From: DASVLX01 sp035552275
GTDB taxonomy: Bacteria; Actinomycetota; Actinomycetes; Mycobacteriales; Pseudonocardiaceae
Direction: 5' to 3'
DNA length: 13,173 nt
Assembly: GCA_035552275.1 (NCBI GenBank)
Contig: DASZLR010000218.1
Span: 1 to 13,173, forward strand
Shown: positions 6,555 to 13,173 of the stretch, piece after piece
Numbering within the stretch: the stretch's first letter is position 1
Layout: each line of letters starts with the position of its first letter
Made by a program: the position numbers and the translations under genes
The notes under the pieces: generated by a model
Database searches by the model: none
What the model was told of the DNA's origin: nothing
Seen by the model: the letters and a program-made list of their open reading frames with translations, nothing else

Positions 6555-7549
6555 GCCGAAGTCGTCCGAGTCGCGCGGGCCGCGCGGCGGCTGGACCAGG
6601 CGGCCACTGAGGCGGTGAGCAGGTCGCCGATGGTCAGCAGCGCCCGGGACACCAGGGCGATCGCGGTCGCGTCGCCGACCGACAATGTCGTGCTCAGCAC
6701 CGCGATCAGCACGATCTCCCGCACCCCGGCGCCCGCCGGGGCGGGAATGACCAGGAATCCGACGCTCCACGCGAACGCGAAGCCGCCGACCGCGAGCAAC
6801 GCGCCCCGGAAGTCCAGGCCGCCCAACGGAATCGCGAGCAGCCAGACCTGCGCGCCGTACAGCAGCCAGGACGCGAACGCCCAGCCCAGCGCGGTGGCGA
6901 TGGCCCGACCGGTCAGCGGATGTTCCAGCGCGGGCCGGCGGGCCAGCCGCAGCAGCCGGCCGAGCACCGGGTTGAGCACCCTGGGATGCAGGAACACCAG
7001 CAGCGCCGGCACGGCCAACAGCGCCCACCGGTACGGACCGGAGATGCCGGCCACGAACGGCAGCGTCACCAGCGCGGTGAGCAGCCCGGCCAGCAGCGAG
7101 ACCAACAGGGTGAGCACCGACGCGGTGGCCGACCGGCGACGCGGCACCTGGTGCGCGCTGGCCAGTTCCATCTGGGCCACCACCGGCCAGATCGAGCCGG
7201 GCAGGTACTTGCCGAGCTGGCCGACGAACACAATCCCGGCCGCGACCCGCGGGGGCAGCGGCGAACCCAGCGCGGCGAGCAACACCCGCCACACCATCAT
7301 CGCCGCGATCATCGCCAGCAGCGCGGCCACCAGACCACCGATCACCGGCAGCGGACCAAGATCGGCCAGCGCGGACCGCACGTCCGGCCACTCCCGCGCC
7401 ACCGCGTAACCACCGAGTCCCACAGTGGCGAGCAGGAAGACGATCCGGGCGACCCGACCGGTCAGCATGTCCCACCAGAACCGCCAGCCGCGCGGCGAGT
7501 CCTCTTCGGATCGCGGCGGCGTCACCCGTGCTGCCGGGGGTGCGGACAT
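6551..7549 (-). CDS. Flippase-like / lysylphosphatidylglycerol synthase transmembrane domain protein
   Basis: 332 residues with a short cytosolic N-terminus (Pro/Arg-rich, ~30 residues) and about eight to nine hydrophobic helices from ~33 to ~318. Two family motifs are visible: GQLGKYLPGS (110-119) followed by WPVVAQME, and PAPAGAGVRE (269-278), both characteristic of the LPG_synthase_TM/YbhN (UPF0104) membrane family. In MprF the equivalent region flips lysyl-PG; in other members, including archaeal AglD-like proteins, it is tied to lipid-linked sugar pathways. The soluble lysyl transferase domain is absent, so it is not MprF. It is divergent from the GT4-like gene, with 52 bases between start codons, and sits beside other glycosyltransferases, which favours a role with lipid-linked glycans. 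The start ATG 7549 lies 7 bases after a TAGGCT box, suggesting a leaderless mRNA. Confidence 0.9.
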   Translation of the reverse strand: MSAPPAARVTPPRSEEDSPRGWRFWWDMLTGRVARIVFLLATVGLGGYAVAREWPDVRSALADLGPLPVIGGLVAALLAMIAAMMVWRVLLAALGSPLPPRVAAGIVFVGQLGKYLPGSIWPVVAQMELASAHQVPRRRSATASVLTLLVSLLAGLLTALVTLPFVAGISGPYRWALLAVPALLVFLHPRVLNPVLGRLLRLARRPALEHPLTGRAIATALGWAFASWLLYGAQVWLLAIPLGGLDFRGALLAVGGFAFAWSVGFLVIPAPAGAGVREIVLIAVLSTTLSVGDATAIALVSRALLTIGDLLTASVAAWSSRRAARATRTTSA

Positions 7550-7556
7550 GGCAGCC

Positions 7557-7562
7557 AGCCTA
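7557..7562 (-). promoter_or_regulatory. Putative -10 element for the flippase-like gene
   Basis: On the minus strand TAGGCT lies 7 bases before the ATG at 7549, matching TANNNT at the spacing expected for a leaderless transcript. No SD is present and no clear -35 was seen. Confidence 0.5.
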
Positions 7563-7586
7563 CGGTGCCGTCGCCGGGCGGGCCGC

Positions 7587-7592
7587 TAGGGT
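7587..7592 (+). promoter_or_regulatory. Putative -10 element for the GT4-like gene
   Basis: TAGGGT lies 9 bases before the ATG at 7602, and the intervening bases contain no SD. This would give an essentially leaderless mRNA. Together with the TAGGCT box on the opposite strand it forms a compact divergent promoter in about 50 bases. Confidence 0.45.
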
Positions 7593-7601
7593 TCGGGCAC
7601 T

Positions 7602-8720
7602 ATGCGCGTCCTGTTCTTCGGCACCTACGACACGACCATGCACCCGAGGGTCGCCACGATCGCCGAGGGTCTGCGCGCCCACGGCGTCGAGGTCGCCGAG
7701 TGCAACGCGCCGCTGGGCCTGTCCACCACGGACCGGGTGGGAATGCTGGCCAAACCGTGGAAAGCGCCGAAGCTGCTCGTGCGCATCGCCGGGCGCTGGC
7801 TTGCCCTGGCCCGCGCGGCTCGCCGCACGCCCACCCCGGATGTGGTGCTGGTCGGCTATCTCGGCCATTTCGACGTCCACCTGGCCAAGCTGCTGTTCCG
7901 GCGGACGCCGATCGTGCTGGACCACCTGATCGGGGCCAGCGACACCGCTCGGGACCGCGGCTACGGCGGTGGCCCGCGGGCCGCGCTGCTGCGGATGATC
8001 GACGCCGCCGCGCTGCGCGCCGCCACCGTCATCGTGGTGGACACCGACGAGCACCTGGCCGCTTTGCCGGCGCGGCACCGGAATCGGGGCGTGGTGCTGC
8101 CGGTCGGCGCACCACGGGCGTGGTTCACCGCCGCCGGAACCGACATCGCGGACGGTCCGCTGCGGGTGGTGTTCTTCGGCCTGTACACGCCGTTGCAGGG
8201 CGCCCCGGTGATCGGCGCGGCACTGCGCCGGATCGCCGGCAAGCCGATCGAGATCACCATGATCGGCCACGGCCAGGACGAGGACACCACCAAAGCCGCC
8301 GCTGACAACCCTGCCGTGCGATGGCTGAACTGGGTGCCGGCCGACGAGCTGCCGGGGCTGGTCGCCGGTCACCACGTCTGCCTGGGCATCTTCGGCACCG
8401 GACCGAAGGCGCTGCGGGTGGTGCCGAACAAGGTCTTCCAGGGCGCGGCCGCCGGAACCGCGATCGTCACCTCGGACACCCCGCCGCAGCGCCGGGCGCT
8501 CGGTGACGCCGCCGTGTTGGTGCCGCCGGGCGATCCGGACGCGCTCGCCGACGCCCTGCTGGCGCTGGCCGACGACCGGGCCGAGTTGGCCCGGCTGCGG
8601 CAGGCGGCGCACCACCTCGCGGTCGAGAAGTTCGCGCCGGAACACGTCGTGGCCCCGCTGTTGGTCAGTCTGCCCGGGACCGGACGATCAGATCCGCCAG
8701 CAGCGCCAGCGAGCCGATGA
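7602..8720 (+). CDS. Glycosyltransferase, GT4-like (GT-B fold)
   Basis: 372 residues with two Rossmann-like halves. The N-terminal acceptor half starts MRVLFFGTYDTTMHPRVATI, typical of family-4 enzymes, and includes VVLVGYLGHFDVHLAKLL (82-99) and PIVLDHLIG (103-111). The C-terminal nucleotide-sugar half starts near 187 (LRVVFFGLYTPLQG) and contains TMIGHGQDED (219-228) and the donor site GPKALRVVPNKVFQ (267-280), followed by AAAGTAIVTSD. The classic GT4 E-x7-E pair is not present in usual form in this stretch, so the donor site may be divergent. There is no signal peptide or obvious membrane helix, so it probably acts at the cytosolic face. It transfers a sugar from an activated donor to an unknown acceptor. 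The ATG 7602 start fits both the fold start and the -10 box. The last 56 bases overlap the end of the convergent GT2 gene. Confidence 0.9.
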   Translation: MRVLFFGTYDTTMHPRVATIAEGLRAHGVEVAECNAPLGLSTTDRVGMLAKPWKAPKLLVRIAGRWLALARAARRTPTPDVVLVGYLGHFDVHLAKLLFRRTPIVLDHLIGASDTARDRGYGGGPRAALLRMIDAAALRAATVIVVDTDEHLAALPARHRNRGVVLPVGAPRAWFTAAGTDIADGPLRVVFFGLYTPLQGAPVIGAALRRIAGKPIEITMIGHGQDEDTTKAAADNPAVRWLNWVPADELPGLVAGHHVCLGIFGTGPKALRVVPNKVFQGAAAGTAIVTSDTPPQRRALGDAAVLVPPGDPDALADALLALADDRAELARLRQAAHHLAVEKFAPEHVVAPLLVSLPGTGRSDPPAAPASR

Positions 8721-9627
8721 TCAGGCCGGTCAGGAACACCAACACGGTGTCGGTGGCGACCCGCACCGGATGCACGGCGACATCCACGATGCCCTTGACG
8801 ACGCCGATCCCCAGCAGCGACAGTGCCAGCGGCATCATCGCCTTGAGCGGATTGAAGTACATCACCATCCGCAGCACCTGCAGGATGTAGCGGTACGCGT
8901 CGGTGACGAACTTGAACTTCGATTTGCCGGCCCGCTTCGCATAGTCGATCGGCACGTAGTAGACGTCGTGCTGGTTCGACAGGAAAGCCATGGTAATCGT
9001 TGTGACGCAGGAGAATCCGGGCGGCAGCAGGCGCAGATACGGAAGCGCGACCTCACGGCGGAATGCCCGCAAACCGGAGTTCAGGTCCGGAATCCGCTGA
9101 CCGGTCAGCGATTCGGCGACCTTGCGAATAAGCCATTTCGCCGGAATGCGCAGCAGCTTGTAGGTGCCTTCCTCGGTGGTCCGGGCGCCGACCACCTGGT
9201 CGATACTCGGGTCGTCGTCCAGCAACCGCACGAGTTCGGGAATGCGTTCGTTGGGGTAGGTCAGGTCCGCGTCGGTCCACACCACGATCTCGCCACGCGC
9301 CGTCTGCGAGCCGATCCGGCGAACCGTGCCCGCGCCGCCGTTGCGGCGAAAGGCCATCACCCTGAGATTCGGGAAGTCCACTTCGGCCTTCCGCAGCACC
9401 TCCAGGGTGAGGTCGGTGGAGGCGTCGTCGACCGCGAGCAGTTCGTAGCTCCACCCGGTGGTGTCCATCGCCGCGGAGATCCGCTGGATCTCCCGCAACA
9501 CGTGCTGTTCTTCGTTGTAACAGGGCAGCACGATCGTGACGTGCGGCCGCGGCTCCCCCGACTCGTCCAGCTGCGGCCCGAGTCCAGCGAGCTGTGACAG
9601 GGCTGACCCCTCCGGGTTAGCGAGCAT
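8665..9627 (-). CDS. Glycosyltransferase family 2, dolichyl/polyprenyl-phosphate sugar transferase-like (DPM1-like)
   Basis: 320 residues. The catalytic GT-A domain runs ~29-245: HVTIVLPCYNEE (29-40), LLAVDDASTD (63-72), the metal/nucleotide DxD-type site WTDADLTYP with DAD at 119-121, and the acceptor-loop sequence DLNSGLRAFRR (181-191). The segment YFNPLKAMMP leads into two hydrophobic C-terminal helices (~262-284 and ~294-316). This layout is that of enzymes that move a sugar from a nucleotide donor to polyprenyl phosphate at the cytosolic membrane face, supplying donors for GT-C enzymes. The sugar is unknown. Start choice: ATG 9627 has GGGAG (plus 9633-9637) 5 bases upstream; a TTG at 9645 would add six residues. 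It lies 103 bases downstream of the GT-C-like gene on the same strand and may share its transcript. Confidence 0.93.
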   Translation of the reverse strand: MLANPEGSALSQLAGLGPQLDESGEPRPHVTIVLPCYNEEQHVLREIQRISAAMDTTGWSYELLAVDDASTDLTLEVLRKAEVDFPNLRVMAFRRNGGAGTVRRIGSQTARGEIVVWTDADLTYPNERIPELVRLLDDDPSIDQVVGARTTEEGTYKLLRIPAKWLIRKVAESLTGQRIPDLNSGLRAFRREVALPYLRLLPPGFSCVTTITMAFLSNQHDVYYVPIDYAKRAGKSKFKFVTDAYRYILQVLRMVMYFNPLKAMMPLALSLLGIGVVKGIVDVAVHPVRVATDTVLVFLTGLIIGSLALLADLIVRSRAD

Positions 9628-9730
9628 GCGCGCTCCCGACTCCAATCATGAATCAATCCGGGCTGAAGCAGGCTATCGCCGTTACCGCCGTCAGCACCTT
9701 CGGGTCAGCTGCCAAGACATTAAGAATCAC

Positions 9731-11782
9731 CTATGAGCCGGCCGTCCAGAACTGGAGATCGAGGCCGGCGGTGCCGTCCGGCCGCTGCACCAGCAGTTGT
9801 TCGTCCTGCTGGACGGTCACGTCGAACACCTGCGTCGCGGCCACGCCGGCCGCCTGCAGGGGCGTCGGGTCGAACGCGACGAACACCGGTATCCGGCCGA
9901 CAGCCCGAATACTGGCGCTGACCTGGGCGACGGTGGCCGGCGTGATCTGCAGCAGCTGCGCGGCCGGGAGCCCGCACTGGGCCCGAACGGTCGGCATCCA
10001 CAGCGTGTCCGCCATCACCACCGAGGCGTTCGCCGGCAGCGCCTGGCACACCTGGTCCGACGCGGCCAGCTCACCGAGCTCGGTCCGCTGGGTCGACATC
10101 GGCGCGGTCACGGCGCCCATCGGCCACAGGTAGGCGACCAGCAGCGCGATCACCGCGACCGCCGGCAGCGCCCGCGCCCACCGGACTTCCGTGCGCACCG
10201 AAACCCTGGTCAGCCAGCGGGCCGCCGCGGCCGTCGACCAGGTGGCCAGCAGGATCATTCCGGGAATCGCCTCGACCACCAGTCGCCGGTCGGCGAACGG
10301 ATGGTCCGGGGTGATGCCGGGGTGGATCAGCGTGAGCAGCCCGGAGCCGAGGAACATCAGCAGGATCGGCAGCCACCGCCGGTCCCGGCCGCTGAGCACC
10401 CGCCGGACCAGGATCGCGGCGGCCGGCAGCGCGGCGATCAGCAGCGGCCAGCCGAGATACCAGGACAGCCACCGCAGGCTCTGCTCGGCGTAGCCCCGGG
10501 ACCCGTCGATGGGTTGGCCCTCATACGCCTGCAGGATCGACGTGTAGTTGGCCACGCCGGGATCGGTGGTCGAGTGGTCGATCAGCACGAACGGCCGGAT
10601 CACCAGCGCGATCCCGATGAGCACCAGCACTGTCGCGCCGATCCGCGGAATCGGCCGCCACCAACGCATTTCCCGCACCGGGCGGTCGTAGAGCCGCAGG
10701 ATGCCGGCGATGGCCGCCGTGCACACCGCCGTCACCAGCAGCAGGGCGGCCATCACCTGCACCGAGGTCCAGTTGATCTGCACGTACGGCTGGGTGACGA
10801 TGGCGCCGTCGATGAACCCGAGGACGCCGCCGACCAGCGCGCCGGCCAGGAACGGCCACACGCCGGGACGGCGGCGCAGCCACATCCAGCCGATCACCGG
10901 CAGCACCAGCGCGAAGTCGACACCGAAGTCCAGCCGAACCAGCTCGCCGCCGGCCAGCACCAGCCCGGTGATCAGCGCGTGCAGCCGGATCCGGCGGAGC
11001 AGCCGAGCATCGGTGACCGGGTGCCGGGCATCCCACTTTTTGGTGGCCGCGATCCAGTCGACCAGCAGGCAGGCGCCGGCGGCCAGCAGCAGCAGAGCGA
11101 CCGGCTCGGACAGCGTGGTCTGCGACGCCCACAGCATCGGCCAGGCGAACGCGGTGAGCAGCGCGCCCAGCGGCGCCCAGGCCGGGCCGACCAGCCGGGC
11201 GACCAGGCCGCCGATGGCCATGATCGCGCAGCCACCGATCAGCCCCGGCAACATCAGCAGGCCGGCCCAGCCGTGCGCCCAGTAGGCGGCGGCGAGCATG
11301 GTCGGCCAGCCGGTCATGAACTGTCCGACGACCGTGGTGCCGACCTGGTTGAAGCCGAGGCTGGCGTACCAGAGCTGACCCGAGGACGAGCCGAACGCGG
11401 ACAGCGGAGCCGGGATGCGCCAACTGTCATGGCCGGCGTACCAGTAACCCAGCTGGGCGTACGTGCCCGGATCGCGGCGCAGGATGATGTCCTCGCTGTG
11501 GGTCAGCATCGCGAACACGGCGAAGCCGACCGCGATGGCGACGGTGGCCAGCACGGCCCACCACGGCGCCTGGACGCGCGCGCCGATCCGGCGAACCAGC
11601 GTCAGTCCCCAGGGGACGACCAGCACACAGACCAGCGCGGCCTGCGGGATCACGGTGGTCGCCTGGAACTGCCCGGCGGCGACCAGCGGCACCGCGACGA
11701 CCAGCCACGACGTGACCAGCAGCGCCGGAATCAGCGACAGCGCGGACAGCAGATATCCGGCCGGTCGTCTCGCATCATGCAC
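9731..11782 (-). CDS. Integral membrane glycosyltransferase-like protein (GT-C type)
   Basis: About 683 residues from GTG 11782. Some eleven or more hydrophobic helices span residues ~8 to ~570, and a soluble C-terminal tail of ~110 residues follows, containing two cysteines (VCQALP and AQCGLP). After the third helix the loop HSEDIILRRDPGTYAQLGYW (~95-114) has acidic residues like the first extracytoplasmic loop of GT-C enzymes, where catalytic Asp/Glu sit. GT-C enzymes use polyprenyl-phosphate sugars on the outer face of the membrane, which fits the neighbouring GT2 gene. The exact family and substrate are not recognised. Start choice: the frame stays open to an ATG at 11920, but those 46 extra residues are polar, unlike the family, and reach almost to the divergent small ORF. 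GTG 11782 sits directly before the first membrane helix; it has no clear SD. Confidence 0.87.
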   Translation of the reverse strand: MHDARRPAGYLLSALSLIPALLVTSWLVVAVPLVAAGQFQATTVIPQAALVCVLVVPWGLTLVRRIGARVQAPWWAVLATVAIAVGFAVFAMLTHSEDIILRRDPGTYAQLGYWYAGHDSWRIPAPLSAFGSSSGQLWYASLGFNQVGTTVVGQFMTGWPTMLAAAYWAHGWAGLLMLPGLIGGCAIMAIGGLVARLVGPAWAPLGALLTAFAWPMLWASQTTLSEPVALLLLAAGACLLVDWIAATKKWDARHPVTDARLLRRIRLHALITGLVLAGGELVRLDFGVDFALVLPVIGWMWLRRRPGVWPFLAGALVGGVLGFIDGAIVTQPYVQINWTSVQVMAALLLVTAVCTAAIAGILRLYDRPVREMRWWRPIPRIGATVLVLIGIALVIRPFVLIDHSTTDPGVANYTSILQAYEGQPIDGSRGYAEQSLRWLSWYLGWPLLIAALPAAAILVRRVLSGRDRRWLPILLMFLGSGLLTLIHPGITPDHPFADRRLVVEAIPGMILLATWSTAAAARWLTRVSVRTEVRWARALPAVAVIALLVAYLWPMGAVTAPMSTQRTELGELAASDQVCQALPANASVVMADTLWMPTVRAQCGLPAAQLLQITPATVAQVSASIRAVGRIPVFVAFDPTPLQAAGVAATQVFDVTVQQDEQLLVQRPDGTAGLDLQFWTAGS

Positions 11783-11854
11783 GCGCCCATGTTGGCATTG
11801 ACCGTTTTGGGTGATCCTGTGAGAAACATGAAATCGCCGCGCCGGGCCGCCGGC

Positions 11855-11866
11855 CGGTCCGGACCG
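11855..11866. repeat. 12-bp perfect palindrome in the intergenic region
   Basis: CGGTCC followed directly by GGACCG is a perfect 12-bp palindrome, located between the GT-C-like gene start (11782) and the divergent small ORF (11930). The surroundings are GC-rich with several CCGG repeats, so chance is quite possible. It could be an operator for either gene. Confidence 0.3.
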
Positions 11867-11929
11867 ACCCGAAATGGTCAGCTCGTCGGCGTCCAGCAGC
11901 CCCCAGCCATCCAGTGACACAGTTGCCCC

Positions 11930-12049
11930 ATGGCGACCCGTGATGAGCCCGAAGATCGGCCGGGATACCGGCCGCGGATGCGGCGCGGTGACGGCACGAA
12001 TCGGCTGACCGATGCGTTGGCGGCACTACGCGATGAAGAGACCTGGTGA
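11930..12049 (+). CDS. Possible small protein (39 aa), unrecognised
   Basis: ATG 11930 opens a frame of 39 codons ending in TGA at 12047-12049. The product is very hydrophilic: an Arg/Pro-rich first half (EPEDRPGYRPRMRRGDG) and a short amphipathic helix (RLTDALAALRDEE) ending in TW. About two thirds of third positions are G or C, lower than in neighbouring genes, so coding is not certain. No SD precedes it; CACAGT lies 6 bases before the ATG and could be a degenerate -10 for leaderless expression. It occupies an otherwise empty gap between the GT-C-like gene and the MFS gene. No function can be suggested. Confidence 0.45.
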   Translation: MATRDEPEDRPGYRPRMRRGDGTNRLTDALAALRDEETW

Positions 12050-12067
12050 CGTCCGCTCCACGGCGAC

Positions 12068-13173
12068 TCAGGGAGCCAGGTTTTCTTCGCTGCCCGAGTG
12101 CAGGGCGGCCAGTTCCTTGCGCACCAGCGATTCGTGATCCTCGGCGTCCTTGCGGGCTCGGCGCGGGCTCCACCGGCCGGCCATCACCAGGATCAGCGGC
12201 AGGAACACCACCTCGCCGCCGACGCACACCCACCACCAGTTCTGCCACTGACCGGGCGTGGCCGCCGCCGCGCTCTGCACCGCCGACCCGTGTTCACGGA
12301 GGTAGGCCAAAGCCGTCGGCGGCATCGCGGCCGCCGCGCGCAGCTGGGCCACGGCCTGGGCCGGGCCGATCCGTTCCGCCGTCGCGATATCGCCGACCGC
12401 ACGTGCCAACGCCGCCTGGTCGGTCGGGTTCGCGGCCAGCGCCGCCTGGGTGGCCGGGTCGATCGCGGCCAGCGTGCGCAACTCCGGGGCATAGGTCGTG
12501 CTCAGCGCCTGCACCTGCGCGCCGTTCTCGACCAGCGGCGTCATCGAGGTGACCACGAACGGCAGCACCGCGATGGAAATCGCCACCACGGCCCGGATGA
12601 TCCAGCCCCACACCGCCAGACCGGTCGCGGTGAGCGCCGGATTGCGCCGCTCGACGGTCTCGGTGAAGCTCGCCATCCAGGGCGCGTAGGCGATGGCCAG
12701 GAACACCGCCACCAGGCTGATGATCCAGGCGAAAGTGGCGTAACTGGTATGCGGTTGGGTCGCCTTGGAGGCGAACACGATGGTCATCACGATCGCGCCG
12801 ACACCGCCGACGACCATGAACGGCTTGCGCACCCGCGTCCGGTCCGACACCAGACCGATGACGATGAGCGCCAGCGCGTCCAGGGACCAGAACCAGTTGC
12901 CCAATCCATTCGCCTGACTCAGCGAGAAGCCGAACAAGGTGGTGAAGTAAACGGGGAAGAATCCGACCGCGGTGTAATAGATAATAAGTAGCAGGGACAC
13001 CGCGAACGCCGAGCCGATGATGTCCAGATGCAGCATCTGCCGCCACGGATGCCGCAGACTGCTCTCGATGTTCAGTCCCTTGGCGCGCGCCTCGATCAGC
13101 GCCCGGTCGCGCATGCTCACCATCAGCTGATCACGCAGTCCGGGCGACAGTTCCCGAAGGCCGAAGAACGCGA
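12068..13173 (-). CDS. MFS transporter, C-terminal part (runs off the right edge)
   Basis: The frame is open to the window edge; 367 residues are visible and the true start lies beyond 13173. From the edge inward: a cytosolic linker (FFGLRELSPGLRDQL..., then SLRHPWRQML), six hydrophobic helices, and the conserved loop GLVSDRTRVRKPF between helices, which corresponds to the MFS 'G..D+..R+' motif A. Charged and amidic residues in the first visible helices (LLIIYYTAVGFFPVYF; QANGLGNWFWSLDA) resemble a known actinomycete MFS group whose substrate I cannot name. Before the last helix there is an alanine-rich hydrophilic insert of ~100 residues (12245-12550), unusual for the superfamily. The C-terminal tail is charged and cytosolic. 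The gene converges on the small ORF at 11930-12049. Confidence 0.9.
   Translation of the reverse strand, partial: AFFGLRELSPGLRDQLMVSMRDRALIEARAKGLNIESSLRHPWRQMLHLDIIGSAFAVSLLLIIYYTAVGFFPVYFTTLFGFSLSQANGLGNWFWSLDALALIVIGLVSDRTRVRKPFMVVGGVGAIVMTIVFASKATQPHTSYATFAWIISLVAVFLAIAYAPWMASFTETVERRNPALTATGLAVWGWIIRAVVAISIAVLPFVVTSMTPLVENGAQVQALSTTYAPELRTLAAIDPATQAALAANPTDQAALARAVGDIATAERIGPAQAVAQLRAAAAMPPTALAYLREHGSAVQSAAAATPGQWQNWWWVCVGGEVVFLPLILVMAGRWSPRRARKDAEDHESLVRKELAALHSGSEENLAP

Noticed and set aside
6920..8305. Plus-strand frame crossing the flippase-like gene, the divergent promoter and the GT4-like gene
   Set aside because: It overlaps two well-supported genes and encodes low-complexity Gln/Arg/Pro sequence.
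9628..9730. Promoter for the GT2 gene in the more AT-rich gap
   Set aside because: TTGGCA and GATAGC can be found on the minus strand but not at 16-19 base spacing; no convincing pair.
9797..11917. Plus-strand open frame of about 700 codons opposite the GT-C-like gene
   Set aside because: The composition is dominated by Arg, Gln, His and Pro, typical of the complement of a GC-rich membrane-protein gene; no motif was seen.
12041..12081. ACCTGG ... CCAGGT inverted repeat followed by TTTTC as a terminator of the small ORF
   Set aside because: The loop is about 29 bases and the stem only 6 bp; the right arm lies within the MFS coding region. Too weak to call.

Overview
The window is very GC-rich. 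Its genes have strongly G/C-biased third codon positions and frequent GTG starts, and several have no Shine-Dalgarno (SD) sequence but a -10-like hexamer right at the start codon. Together with a lysine/alanine-tailed bacterial Ku, a NACHT-like C-terminus and actinobacterial-style membrane glycosyltransferases, this points to a soil actinomycete (Actinomycetota). Pseudonocardiales is my best guess, but the order is not proven by the sequence. No rRNA, tRNA, insertion sequence, CRISPR array or phage gene was found. Coding density is high and no stretch above 300 bases lacks a gene.

Left part (1-3675): the last 48 residues of a plus-strand protein that resembles the tail of NACHT/STAND NTPases end at 148. 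Facing it is a minus-strand group read right to left: a small unrecognised protein (3675-3412), a PEBP/YbhB-type protein (3324-2869), and a long gene (2852-159) in which a complete phosphoribosyltransferase domain runs in frame, without a stop, into a complete GH77 4-alpha-glucanotransferase. That fusion is the most unusual coding feature here.

Middle-left (3676-6554, plus strand): a pirin-family cupin with a strong SD and a MarR-like palindrome upstream, then a long hairpin that probably ends its transcript. Next come Ku (non-homologous end joining), a 77-residue cysteine/histidine-rich protein, and a VOC (glyoxalase/bleomycin-resistance fold) protein whose apparently leaderless start is covered by a perfect 10-bp inverted repeat.

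Middle-right (6551-11782): four envelope-glycan type genes: a flippase-like (LPG-synthase TM domain) membrane protein, a GT4-like cytosolic glycosyltransferase, a DPM1-like GT2 enzyme with two C-terminal membrane helices, and a large GT-C-like integral membrane protein. A reasonable model is that the GT2 charges a polyprenyl phosphate with sugar, the GT-C protein uses that donor outside the membrane, the GT4 acts on the cytosolic side, and the multi-spanning protein helps move or modify lipid-linked material. Substrates cannot be read from the sequence.

Right edge (11930-13173): a possible 39-residue ORF, then the C-terminal part of an MFS transporter on the minus strand that continues past the window and carries a large alanine-rich extracytoplasmic insert before its last helix.
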